DNA from: Phialophora verrucosa
Taxonomy: Eukaryota; Ascomycota; Eurotiomycetes; Chaetothyriales; Herpotrichiellaceae
Assembly: GCA_002099365.1 (NCBI GenBank)
Contig: MSED01000006.1
Coordinates: forward strand, 1,116,001-1,180,000
Reading direction: 5' to 3'
DNA: 64,000 bases
The position numbers and the translations under genes are program-made. The notes below the pieces were generated by a model, which ran no database searches, was not told the DNA's origin, and saw only the letters and a program-made list of their open reading frames with translations. Below are positions 53,813 through 63,759 of the stretch, piece after piece; the stretch's first letter is position 1, and each line of letters opens with the position of its first letter.

Positions 53813-55870
53813 ATGCTCCTATCAACATCCCTTCCCCTCCTGCCACCCCCTCCATCATCCCTTTTCCCGCCACTGACAGCCCCGCCGCCCGAGGCACCGA
53901 CACCCAACCCGACCGCGCATCACCACCACCATCGCCGCCAAAAACACAATGCCGCCCACAACGCCCGTAACAACACGCTCCTTGCGCTTTCGACAGACGA
54001 ACGCACCGTCTCGCAGCGCAAAATGGCTATCGCCATGTACGGCTACAGCTGGCTGAAGCCCGCTGGATGTGCGAAGACGATGCTCGGTCGCCGCGAGGAG
54101 GAAGTTGAGCGTGAAGAGGTTGAGCGGCAGTTACGCGAGGTCGAGTTGCAGGAGCGGCTGGCGCTGGAGACGGAGGAGCAAGAAAGGATAGCAAGGGCAC
54201 AGGAACTGGGCGAAGTGGACGAAGGCAGGGACCTGGATGAGGATATCCCAGACGCGGACGACCCTGATCATGATGCCGAGTACGAGAGTGAGGAAGACGA
54301 TGGGGCGGAAGATGAGGGAGAAGACGAAGAGGGCATGGAGATGGGCATGGCTGCAGATCTCGACGACGAGATCCCCGACGCGGATGAGGATCAGGAAACT
54401 GAGGACGACGACGAGCCTCTTTCTCCCGTCGGCGCGGATGGGGGTTGGGTGTATGATACGCGGAGAGAGCCGGACACGGATGATGAAGATCAACTTCCAC
54501 ATCCGTTGCCGCCGCCCAGGCACACCGGCCGAGGACATTCAAGACACGCGACCGTTGCCGGAGTACGAGTTCCCCTGTCAGGAAGCGAAGACGACTACGA
54601 CGAGCGCGATGCGGAAGATGTCGCCAACGCAATGCTCGAAGGAGATGAAATCTACGAGGCCAACGTCCATGGACCCGAGCGTCGTATGCTGGCTGGAGAC
54701 CGTGATCTCGACGACGATATCCCCGACGCGGGTGACGACCAAGCATGGGAACACACCGACACGGAGCTGGAAGAGAGCGAGATGGACATCTCCATTCTGC
54801 CTGCACCAGGCCAGCCAGGGCACGCTCGTCTTAGCGGGGGAGGAGTCCCTCAACTTCAACCTCATCTACAGCGTCGGAGCTCGGCTCGTACAGCAGCACC
54901 GCGTTCCTCTGGACCATGGATTACAGGCCCCTCACCTATCATATCACCAGACCATCGTCCTCAACAGGCACAGCCTCAGATAATGCCTCGACAAAGAGGA
55001 CATCCAGCAACGCCAGAAGTGAACATGACGAGCAATGCGCACTCCGCCCCAGGATACCGTTCCGCATCCACGCGCGCCGCTCGGATCGTCTCCGGGAACA
55101 GACAACGACCTTATCGTCCTGATCTTGCTCGCCCAAACACGCGCCATCACTTACAGCAGACTCATACCCCAGACCTGTTGGATACTCCTCCCCTCGCCGC
55201 TGAGGCAGAGATTGAAGTCGACCTCGACGAGGACGTGGATGATGAGGAAGTTGATACTGACATTGAAGGCGAAGATGCCGGCATTGATACCGCCACACCG
55301 GACCCCTTCGTCGCGCTCGGACATGGCCGTGCCGTTGCGCAAGCGGGAACGAGAGATCAGGGACAGACCCGCGCACCGGCTATAGGGGCAGCTCGTGCAC
55401 CGGGAGGACAGGGAGGGAGAGGCGGGGGCAATACCAGTCCCAGCCGCACTGCTGCTTCGCGGAATTGGCTCGACGGCGCTGCTGCCACTTTGGGCGTCGG
55501 CGGCTCTAGGGATGGGAGCGCGAGTGCCAGTGCCAGTGCGACTGCGACTGCGGCCGGTGCGAGAAGGACGTTATTCCAGCGCGCTACCCGTCGACGCAAT
55601 GCGGGTGCCGGTACCGGTACGGATGCCGACGTTGCGGTCGACGCGCAGACCGCAGGAACAGGGACATCCAGCGGCGGCTTGTTCTCCTCGCCCAACGTCA
55701 CCGCCAATGGCGAGGGAGGGAGCAGAGGTGCAGCGGGCGGAGGGGAATGGGACACGCCGGAAAGCACGAGCACCAGTGCAGCTCCGGGACAGGCTCAAGA
55801 TCAAGCAAGAAGAGCTGGCAGGCGCCGGAGTGGGCGATTCCTAGGCGGCAGGAGAAGAGCAGCCGAGTGA
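53813..55870 (+). CDS. APC15: Anaphase-promoting complex subunit Apc15/Mnd2 homologue
   Basis: A subunit of the cell-cycle ubiquitin ligase APC/C, involved in mitotic-checkpoint release. A single frame of 685 residues from ATG 53813 (the frame opens earlier with a non-ATG codon). The N-terminus has the Apc15 signature: a short MLLSTSLPLLPP start, a low-complexity linker, then TVSQRKMAIAMYGYSWLKP at about 65-83 and an acidic-basic helix (REEEVEREEVERQLREVELQ). Acidic repeats DLDEDIPDAD (about residue 139), DLDDEIPDAD (181) and DLDDDIPDAG (299), and similar blocks later, are typical of fungal Mnd2-like proteins. The C-terminal half is disordered, Ala/Gly/Ser/Arg-rich, and ends in basic residues. 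It is far longer than animal APC15 (about 120 residues). The length of the disordered tail makes internal splicing possible. Confidence 0.8.
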   Translation: MLLSTSLPLLPPPPSSLFPPLTAPPPEAPTPNPTAHHHHHRRQKHNAAHNARNNTLLALSTDERTVSQRKMAIAMYGYSWLKPAGCAKTMLGRREEEVEREEVERQLREVELQERLALETEEQERIARAQELGEVDEGRDLDEDIPDADDPDHDAEYESEEDDGAEDEGEDEEGMEMGMAADLDDEIPDADEDQETEDDDEPLSPVGADGGWVYDTRREPDTDDEDQLPHPLPPPRHTGRGHSRHATVAGVRVPLSGSEDDYDERDAEDVANAMLEGDEIYEANVHGPERRMLAGDRDLDDDIPDAGDDQAWEHTDTELEESEMDISILPAPGQPGHARLSGGGVPQLQPHLQRRSSARTAAPRSSGPWITGPSPIISPDHRPQQAQPQIMPRQRGHPATPEVNMTSNAHSAPGYRSASTRAARIVSGNRQRPYRPDLARPNTRHHLQQTHTPDLLDTPPLAAEAEIEVDLDEDVDDEEVDTDIEGEDAGIDTATPDPFVALGHGRAVAQAGTRDQGQTRAPAIGAARAPGGQGGRGGGNTSPSRTAASRNWLDGAAATLGVGGSRDGSASASASATATAAGARRTLFQRATRRRNAGAGTGTDADVAVDAQTAGTGTSSGGLFSSPNVTANGEGGSRGAAGGGEWDTPESTSTSAAPGQAQDQARRAGRRRSGRFLGGRRRAAE

Positions 55871-56771
55871 ACCTAGAGTAGACTGCAATGATGGGACATG
55901 AGGATCTGGGTTGACAAGGTTGAGAGAGCGTATTCCTTTCCGAAATGCGAAGTGTATTAACAAGAGGGCATCGCTCGATGCTCGCACGGACGGCACAGGG
56001 ACAGGAACAAGTACAAATTCACGCACATGCACACGCACACGTAGCGCGGAGCACACGACAGGGGATGTGGGTTGAAAACGATGATCAAATGAAGAGATTC
56101 TCATTCTCGTCAGAGTTGTGCCTGTTCGTAGTCGGCTTTACTTGGTCGGGTCGTAGTCCCTAGTCCTCGGACTCGTCCTTGCTCTCGCCCTTGACCCGGG
56201 AAATCGACGCAACAGTCCATTCGTTTCTCTTGCTAAGTAAGTAGCCGAGAACCCGGCTGAAGTCCATCAACTCGCTCGCCACATGCAGACCATGTTCACA
56301 CACGCACACACTCCAATAACGCCGCGCTGATGCTCCAAGCCAACTAAGTCTTATGTGCAATCCTTTTCCTCCTGTTGCTCCGAAACATGATGCTAGACAT
56401 GCCGACCAATACTTTCATTTACAGTCGAGGTGTGTATTGCGGTCGTCGACAAACGCGTCGAAGAGTGAGGGAGGAAGTGGGTAGCATCTCACTGGTTCCG
56501 ACGGACGGTCCGATGCCGCGGGGGTGGTCGACTTTATTCTCGCTTTCGAGGCGCGAAATGATCCGTTCTGCAGGCACGGAGTCGAGGTATTCGTAGTGAT
56601 TGTTCGCACCCATCCTTCCGTTTGATTTGGCCACCTCTCGCTTCCTTCGGGCCCGTGACATGCCCTAGAACCCTCACGACACCCACTCCCATTGGACTTC
56701 TGAATCTGATTCAAGCTCTGCTCTCTGATTCTCTACTTTTCCCAGCACTGATCCCCTGGTCCGTTCGGTCA
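55871..56771. other. Convergent intergenic region
   Basis: About 900 bases between convergent Apc15 and Bet1 genes. Several CT- and AC-rich runs (for example near 56010-56045), but no supported gene. Confidence 0.5.
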
Positions 56772-57405
56772 TCAAAACAGCCAAACCCATGCAAAGAGCG
56801 CCCAGACGGCCACGAAGAACAGCACCCACACCTTCCAGCCTACGCCCGTCCGTTCCGCCATCCTCAGCATCCGTCGCATCGTGCCGCGCAACCTCACGCC
56901 CGTGTTCTCGAACGAGTCGTTAATCTGGCTGGCCAGTGTGCTGGAGTCTCTGATTTCATCGCCAATGGCCACGGTGAGGGATTTCAGCTGCGAGACCTTC
57001 TGGCTGAGGAGGGTGGTCTGGGTGATTTCATTCTGGGATTCGAGTTCTTCCAGCACAGAGGCGGAATACTGGCCCTTTGAGTTTGGTGTTGCGGGCCGGA
57101 AGCCGCTGCCAGAGGGGGTCGTTGAGCCATTCGAGTGGCTGTACGGGTTCAAGTTCGGGTGTGGGTTCAGGTAGGGAGACGAGGAGGACGCGGCGGGTTG
57201 GGAGTATGCGTAGCTGGAGGGTCGCTGGGTGGAGGAGGATGACGAGGGTCGCGAGCCGGGGTAGTCTTGGAAGAGGGAGGAGGCAGGGGCGGCGCGGCGG
57301 TTGAGAGAGGAATATCGGTTACTGTGTTGGGTTGTTAGTCTTTGGTCTTCTGCGTTGGCATTTCTTGCTGGCAAATTCCCAGGCTGAGGCGACGTACTTT
57401 GACAT
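56772..57405 (-). CDS. BET1: Bet1-type SNARE (ER-Golgi traffic)
   Basis: A tail-anchored Qc-SNARE for vesicle fusion between ER and Golgi. Two exons, 57405-57398 (only 8 nt, ATGTCAAA) and 57321-56772, joined across a 76-nt intron, give 185 residues starting MSNRYSSLNRR. This micro-exon was chosen because the longer frame has no ATG. A disordered Ser/Pro-rich N-terminal region precedes the SNARE motif, with heptad pattern through VLEELESQNEITQ, LLSQKVSQLKSLTVAIGDEI and SFENTGVRLRGTMRRML. A C-terminal membrane anchor (VWVLFFVAVWALFAWVWLF) ends the protein, the usual layout. It is convergent with Apc15. Confidence 0.9.
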
Positions 57406-57785
57406 TGTGAATTATTGCGGAGACGTATTCATGAGGGTGAGAAGGGAGGTCTTTGTCGCATGCTGGATGCGGGATGTAGACTGGATTTTCAAAAATAGGT
57501 CAACAGTATGCGGCGTGATAGTTGCTAGCCTGTGATACTGTGTCCACTGTGGCCTGCTGAATGTTTGCCTTGAGCGTCGGCCGGTTCAAATCATGTCTCG
57601 TCGGTTAGAACAAAAGATGGTCGGACGCGGAAAAAGAACATGGCGTCAGTGGCGCAAACGCCCGTCCGAAGGGGTTGCGTGCGATCTCTCTGGGCTTCGC
57701 CGTATCTTGCGGCATCATTCGGCATTGAGCGTTGGAAAGGTAACCAAGTATCTCGGAAAAACACTGTCTTCAACCACATCTCTAT
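57406..57785. other. Spacer between BET1 and racemase-family gene
   Basis: About 380 bases containing the BET1 promoter and the 3' end of the next gene; nothing else recognised. Confidence 0.5.
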
Positions 57786-58979
57786 CTATCCCGTCGCCAA
57801 CTTCGTAAAGACAAAGCCCGAGTCGCCCAGCGGGTCTTCTTCCTCCACAGAGAAGGTGCTGAACCCGGTATAGAATGCCTGTCCATTCACCCTGACTTGT
57901 ACTTGTGCTGCCATTATCTCCTTTGTATTACTGTCCGCGATCTCAATCGTGCCCACGAAAGGAGGTCCTAGACCGCGGTTTGACACTAATGAATGATAAG
58001 ACCATGCTGTTCCGATGACTCGCTCTCCCTTGCAGTACGCGAGTGCTTCTCGAGCAGCTACCCCGCTACCTGTGGGTGATCGATCGATTTGCTGATCTGC
58101 AAAGAAACAGACGCCCAGCTCCGCGTTCGAGATAGGCTTACCTTCCCGCAGGATGCTGTCAGTAACGATGACGCCGTACAGAAAGGACAATTCGGGCTCC
58201 TCGGGATGTCGATAGTAGCGTGTAAGTTCGGGTTGGTCCCGTATACTGAGGAGGAGAGATTCTGTAGCCTTGCTCAGCTCGCGCATGTCGATGTCTTGCA
58301 GGTGCTCCTTGAAACCAAGGCTCCGGGCATCAACGATGGCATAGAAAGCTCCGCCGTAGGCAAAGTCTACTGATATTGGCGCTTGGGCGACCTCTTCCCG
58401 TCCCAATTGCGGCCAAGGGTGCCCGATGCTGATAGGGACGTCGAGGCCGGTGGCAAAGGATGGCACCGACACGAAAGACACCGGCTTACTGGGGTCTGAA
58501 GCTTTGCCGTCGGGAGTGACAGGGACTCTTAGTCGGAGCAAGCCACACGGTGCGTGGATATTCAGATCTGCAATCAGGGACTTGCGGTCCCAGATGATAT
58601 CATTCCTTCGAGGGAATATGTCTAGGTCATGGGTATCTAGAAGGAACCTCCCGAGACCAATAGTGGCATGGCCACACATGGTCGAATAGCCGTTGTTTGT
58701 CAAGAAGAAGACGCCCATATGGGCTTGGCCCGACTGTGTGAGCTCGGTGTTGGGGCGGAGGACTGCCCCGTACATATCGTAGTGGCCACGAGGTTCCAGC
58801 ATGACTCTTTTCCGGATATGATCGTACTCCTGACGGGCCTGGGTTCTTTGCCCCAGCAGGGTGCCATTGACATTGGGATATCCTTCAATAATGATTCTGG
58901 TGGGTTCTCCGCAGGTATGCATCTCGACGAAAGAGATAGGCTTATATTCCGGGCCCTGAAGTTTCCGTGCGATGTCCAT
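57786..58979 (-). CDS. Proline racemase family protein, trans-3-hydroxy-L-proline dehydratase-like
   Basis: A single-exon gene of 397 residues. The family uses two opposed residues: here Cys102 (MCGHATIG) and, at the second position, Thr303 (DRSPTGSGVAAR). Racemases and epimerases have a second Cys; Thr at this site marks the trans-3-hydroxy-L-proline dehydratases, which give pyrroline-2-carboxylate. The N-terminal motif EMHTCGEPTRII and the GAFYAIVD block are typical. The sequence around residues 105-145 and 225-260 contains short family-specific insertions, making it longer than the human enzyme (354 residues). Cytosolic; it would link collagen-type or plant hydroxyproline breakdown to proline. 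Its promoter is shared with CDC23 (255 bases head-to-head). Confidence 0.9.
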   Translation of the reverse strand: MDIARKLQGPEYKPISFVEMHTCGEPTRIIIEGYPNVNGTLLGQRTQARQEYDHIRKRVMLEPRGHYDMYGAVLRPNTELTQSGQAHMGVFFLTNNGYSTMCGHATIGLGRFLLDTHDLDIFPRRNDIIWDRKSLIADLNIHAPCGLLRLRVPVTPDGKASDPSKPVSFVSVPSFATGLDVPISIGHPWPQLGREEVAQAPISVDFAYGGAFYAIVDARSLGFKEHLQDIDMRELSKATESLLLSIRDQPELTRYYRHPEEPELSFLYGVIVTDSILREGKPISNAELGVCFFADQQIDRSPTGSGVAAREALAYCKGERVIGTAWSYHSLVSNRGLGPPFVGTIEIADSNTKEIMAAQVQVRVNGQAFYTGFSTFSVEEEDPLGDSGFVFTKLATG

Positions 58980-59234
58980 GATTGGGTTCGAGAATAAAGC
59001 TATTTGCGCTTAGAAAAAGGAGGAAAGCCGGATTTAATACTCCCTATCAGGATATTTCACTCGAAGCGCCCTCTGACAAGGGCACAAGGCTAATCTGCAG
59101 CCTTGCACACTGCGGAGTCGCGTGAACTTCCCCGCAGACGCGCTGTTTGACGCGGGATTTGGCTGTAGAAAAAGGGCGGAAAACACAACTCCATTCATGC
59201 CATCTCCCGCGGGGAACGTTCTCAGGCTGCTACT

Positions 59235-61621
59235 ATGGCCCCTCGACAGCAGGAGAGTTTTGGCTCTGTAGGCGAGCTCGACCCCGAGGTTGTGTCTGAA
59301 CTGAGAGACAGGTTGACCGAGGCGGCCATCAAATGCTCAGAAAGATGCCTCTACCAGTCGTCGAAATGGTGCGTAGTCTCACCGCGGGTGGGACAGACAT
59401 TGACTGATATGCCAGGGCAGCCGAACTGCTGGATTCCCTCCCCGAAGACGACCCAGCAGATGACGACTCTCAGATGCGCGATGTGACCAATGCACAATCC
59501 TCATACCGGATCTTGTCAACCAGTTACGATGACCCCGAAGAGGCAGCGCTGGAGGCTAAAGAAGCACCCAAATACCTGCTTGCCAAAGCGTTCTTTGACA
59601 CCAAGGAGTTTGACAGATGTGCTGCCGTGTTCCTGCCGCCAGCAATACCAGCTGGAGGACTGGCCATCTTCGACAAACCAAAAGGCCGGACACCGACGTC
59701 TACGCCTTCAAAAGCGAAAGGGAAGTCGAGACAGACCGATGCAGCCGGGGTCAACCCGTTCCCCCAGATCAGCCAGAAGTCGCTCTTCCTTGCCCTGTAT
59801 GCTCGATATCTAGCTGGAGAAAAGCGGAAGGATGAAGAGAGCGAGATGGTTCTGGGACCTGCGGACAACGGACAAACAGTCAATCGAGAACTAGCCGCCC
59901 TGGCAAGAGGACTGAAAGCGTACTTCGCCGCCCGGGACGCGGCCGATCCACAACTCAAGCGCTCTCAAGGCTGGCTCGAATACCTCTACGGCGTCATCCT
60001 GGCCAAGTCGAGACAAGAACAACTAGCCCAGCAATGGCTGCTTCGCTCCGTCCGAGTCAATCCCTACCACTGGGGTGCGTGGGAAGAACTGACCTCCCTG
60101 CTCTCCTCCATCGACGACCTAAACGCCCATCTATCCCCGTCCGTCCTCCCTCAAAATCTCATGAGCATAATGTACCAAGCGTACGCCAGCGTCGACCTCT
60201 TTTCCACAAGCGATCAACTTACCACATTGAACTACCTCCGCACTCTACTCAACTATTTTCCCAAGTCGACATTCCTGCTCACCCAGCTCGCCCTGAGCCA
60301 TTACCATGCTAAAGAGTACGAATCCTCTGCCGCAATATTCCAGGACCTGCTAGTCTCCCATCCCCATCGCCTCGACGGCTTAGATCACTACTCCAACATT
60401 CTCTACGTCATGGCTGACCGCCCTCGCCTCGCTTTCCTCGCTCATCTCGCCACCTCTGTCGACAAGTTCCGCCCGGAAACATGCTGCGTGGTAGGAAACT
60501 ATTACTCCTTGTGCTCGCAGCACGAGAAAGCAGTCATGTACTTCCGCCGCGCTCTCACATTGGACAGAAGTTTCCTCTCCGCCTGGACGCTAATGGGTCA
60601 TGAGTACATCGAGTTGAAAAACACGCACGCGGCGATTGAAAGTTATCGCCGAGCTGTGGACGTCAACCGGAAGGATTATCGCGCTTGGTACGGCCTAGGG
60701 CAAGCGTATGAAGTGCTCGACATGGGCTTCTATGCACTCTATTACTACCAGCGTGCTGCAGGGTTGAGACCCTATGATCCGAAGATGTGGCAGGCCGTAG
60801 GGTCTTGCTATGCGAAGATGGAGAGGCTAGATCAGGCGATCAAAGCGTTGAAGCGAGCCCTTGTAGCAGGCACATATTTTGAGGAGTCAAACTCTGCACA
60901 GTCAAGTTTCAACGCAAATGCTAGTATGAGCAGCAATATAGCTCCGAGCCGCTCAAACGGGAAGTCCAAGGCAAATCCGAAATCGCAGCAGCAGCAGCAC
61001 CAGGCCGGCAGGAAACTTCTCGACCCCGAGACACTATATCAGATCGCCAGCCTGTATGAGCGACTTGGTCCCGAGGGCGAGAACGAAGCCGTCCGATACA
61101 TGGAGCTATGCGTTGCGCAAGAGACCGGAGGCAGTCACAAATCGGTTTTGAAAGCAGAGAAAGCGCTCAAGAAGCGTCAGAGGAAGGAAGCAAGGCGGAA
61201 TGCCGCGGCGGAAGAACGAAAAGCGAGACTTTCAGAAATGCGCGCCGGGGACGGCGCGAACATGGATGTTGACGATGGCGAAGGCGGTGCTGAAGGGGAC
61301 GATGATACCGAGGTGCTCTCGTCATCTCCCTCGCAGGATGAATCTGCTTCGCAAGCTTCTGACGACGAAGAGGAAGATGCGAGGGCGGAAGACGGGTTCG
61401 GGACAGGTACAACGGCCACGACTTCAAAGGCGAGATTGTGGCTCGCGAGATATTCTGTCAAGATTGGTGATCTTGAACGGGCAGAGCGGTTGGCGGAGGA
61501 GTTATGTATGGACGGGTACGAGGTTGAAGAGGCGAAAGGCCTCGTCAGAGAGGTCAGAGGCAGAAGAGATCCGGATGGTGCTATAGGGATGACTTCTGGG
61601 TTACTGCAGAGCGAGCTCTGA
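59235..61621 (+). CDS. CDC23: Anaphase-promoting complex TPR subunit Cdc23/Apc8
   Basis: A scaffold TPR protein of APC/C. Exons 59235-59368 and 59416-61621 (intron of 47 nt) give 779 residues. The N-terminal Apc8-specific helical domain covers DPEVVSELRDRLTEAAIKCSE and EAPKYLLAKAFFDTKEFDRC. TPR repeats follow, best seen in CCVVGNYYSLCSQHEKAVMYF, AWTLMGHEYIELKNTHAAIES, AWYGLGQAYEVLDMGFYALYY and MWQAVGSCYAKMERLDQAIKA. A charged segment around 60900-61400 (poly-Gln, then acidic clusters) is a fungal insertion before a final repeat (ARLWLARYSVKIGDLERAERL). It is a second APC/C gene only 3.4 kb from Apc15. Confidence 0.96.
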
Positions 61622-62135
61622 CAGGGTTTCACCTGCAAATTCACAGCCATGGGAACCCCTCGAGGAGCAACAGAAGTGACGCGGAATGAATTAGCCGGAT
61701 GACCTATTATGATATGGTTATGTATGATAAGCGCGCTCATTGAGAACTCTTCCCCAGGGAGCTCAACGGAGGCTGTTCGAAATCTTGAACGGAAACGACG
61801 GTTTCAATGGCAAGCAGCCCGTGTGGCTTACCTATGCACCAGAAGCGTCAGGTGCTTCCTCTTCCCTCTCGCATTGTTTCCAATATACAGATCTATAATA
61901 CCATCGCCACACTCCTAGTACCATTGATTGTCCTTACGCGTTGTACGCCGTGATGATGAGGTTGAGCCCCGGACATCTGTCTGTCGAGAGGGGCCAAACA
62001 CCCCTCTGTTCCCATGCTCTCTAAAATCAACTTAACCCCGCTCTCGAAACTCATCTTCTCTTCCTCGTCATACCCGAGTTTGGAGATTTGCTCGCCAAGC
62101 AAGATCTTGTTGGAGGAAGACAAAGGGACCCGCAC
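61622..62135. other. Convergent intergenic spacer
   Basis: About 510 bases between convergent genes; no feature recognised. Confidence 0.5.
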
Positions 62136-63608
62136 TCAAGGGATTACAACAAATTCCGGTCCAGTTTCAAGCAGATCAAACATGGACCCCGAGAAACCTC
62201 TTGATCTTTGCTCCCAGACGAATTCAACGACTACCGAAAGTTTCTTGAGGCAGAATGATGGGGCCTTTAGGAGCGACAAGCATGCCCAGGTCTCTTTTGC
62301 AAGGTTTGGGATTTCAAGGGCAGCAAGGAAGATCGGGAGCGCTGTGTGCTGGAGTTTCTCTCCCTGGCCCGGCGGGAGCAGATAATCCTGCAACGTCGCC
62401 AAAATATCGTCGGCGTAGCTTTTCGCAACTTCGTCTGCTGTCCCAATTGGATTGAAGAGACGGTGAATGACCAACACTGCCGCCGATCGGTACATGGATG
62501 CCTGCGCAGTCATGGCAAGTAGTTCTTGCTTGGAAAAAGACTTTCGAAGTTCCGTGCTGTAAACCGGATACCAGGAAATGATGTTTCTTTCGGCGTCCCT
62601 AATGGTTTCAGCGTACTGAGCATCTCCGGAGTGCCTCCATCTGTTGCTCGCGACGCACAAGTCATACAGGGTAGGCAGAAGGGTCGTGCACATTCCAGCC
62701 ACTCGGTCTACCGCGCAAGGATCTCTAACTGAATGTCGAAAGACAGGGACCTCGCGTCGTATCAGACAATGAGCCGTATCCCAGAATATGGGCGCTATGA
62801 TGATCGGGTCAAGCCCTGGGGTGCATGAAAGTGTTGGATACCATGTCTGGACCATTGACAAAGAATGACGCAATATCGTGATCGAACCAGCACATCTGGT
62901 AAGCACATCAAATGCCGCCAAAGTTGGTCCAAGGCTGATAACTGCAACGGCATCTTGGAGATTGCAAACGTCGAAAGTCCTCAGTCGTCGTAGCGACAAC
63001 GCGCCCCTGCTGATATCAACTTGATCGAACGAAGTTGCTTGATGGCGGGCCCAGATGAGTGCAGTGAACATGGCCTGATAGGTGTCTCGAAGAAAGCGAG
63101 GCGAGAATTCGTAACTTTGCCGAAGCGCGGTGAGAAAGTCATTCGCGAAGCCGGGTCCCAGCATGAAGATGTCATTCGTCGCATAGAAGAAGTCGAGGCT
63201 CGAGCTTTGAAGATCATACAAGTCCTCCATGGAGACACCCATCTCCCTACTGTAGAGGACTGGGAAACTTTTCTCCTTTGGGCAGTGCCTGGAATATCTC
63301 ACGACTTCTTCTGTCGCACCGCAACGGCCGGACTCGCCCTTCTTGTGAGCCTCGTGCAAGGACGCAGATGGAGATGCATTCAAGCTGTGGCTTTCTGCGG
63401 CCACTCCGCTGTCCGAGTCCCACACGTGAACGGATCCATGTTGTCCAAATGCCGTGATTTTTGGCCTTCTTCCTGGTCGCTTTCGAGATCGTAAGTTGGT
63501 ACATGGAAGGTTGGCACGTTCACACTGGGTACAATTATGATTGTGGGGCTCGAAGGTACATCTGTCCTTTTTCCTATAACATCGATCACAAGACTTTCGA
63601 TAGGCCAT
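62136..63608 (-). CDS. Zn2Cys6 transcription factor
   Basis: A single-exon gene of 490 residues. The N-terminal binuclear cluster is Cys7, Cys10, Cys17, Cys26, Cys29 and Cys36 (SCDRCYRKKDRC...CTQCERANLPC), with a basic linker (RSRKRPGRRPK) directly after. There is no obvious coiled-coil dimerisation element. The remainder is a helical region of the shorter type found in orphan or cluster-associated regulators (FFYATNDIFMLGPGFANDFL; LAMTAQASMYRSAAVLVIHRLF). Its target genes cannot be told from position: it lies between Cdc23 and an incomplete gene at the window edge. Confidence 0.92.
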   Translation of the reverse strand: MAYRKSCDRCYRKKDRCTFEPHNHNCTQCERANLPCTNLRSRKRPGRRPKITAFGQHGSVHVWDSDSGVAAESHSLNASPSASLHEAHKKGESGRCGATEEVVRYSRHCPKEKSFPVLYSREMGVSMEDLYDLQSSSLDFFYATNDIFMLGPGFANDFLTALRQSYEFSPRFLRDTYQAMFTALIWARHQATSFDQVDISRGALSLRRLRTFDVCNLQDAVAVISLGPTLAAFDVLTRCAGSITILRHSLSMVQTWYPTLSCTPGLDPIIIAPIFWDTAHCLIRREVPVFRHSVRDPCAVDRVAGMCTTLLPTLYDLCVASNRWRHSGDAQYAETIRDAERNIISWYPVYSTELRKSFSKQELLAMTAQASMYRSAAVLVIHRLFNPIGTADEVAKSYADDILATLQDYLLPPGQGEKLQHTALPIFLAALEIPNLAKETWACLSLLKAPSFCLKKLSVVVEFVWEQRSRGFSGSMFDLLETGPEFVVIP

Positions 63609-63759
63609 GAATCGTCTGACGCAGGGTATCGAGAAAGATCCTTGTTGACCCTGCCCGCTGGATTATCATTGCGCTTTCACCACTTCCGGATAGATGCTCT
63701 TTGAACATGCGTTCTGCCGGCTGAGATCGAAATCGGGGCTTTGTGATCGATTACCTTCA
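63609..63759. promoter_or_regulatory. Upstream region of the Zn2Cys6 regulator
   Basis: Short spacer that should contain the regulator's promoter; nothing specific recognised. Confidence 0.35.

Noticed and set aside
54027..54806. 259-residue frame opposite the Apc15 gene
   Set aside because: Arg/His/Pro-rich by-product of acidic codons on the other strand; no domain.
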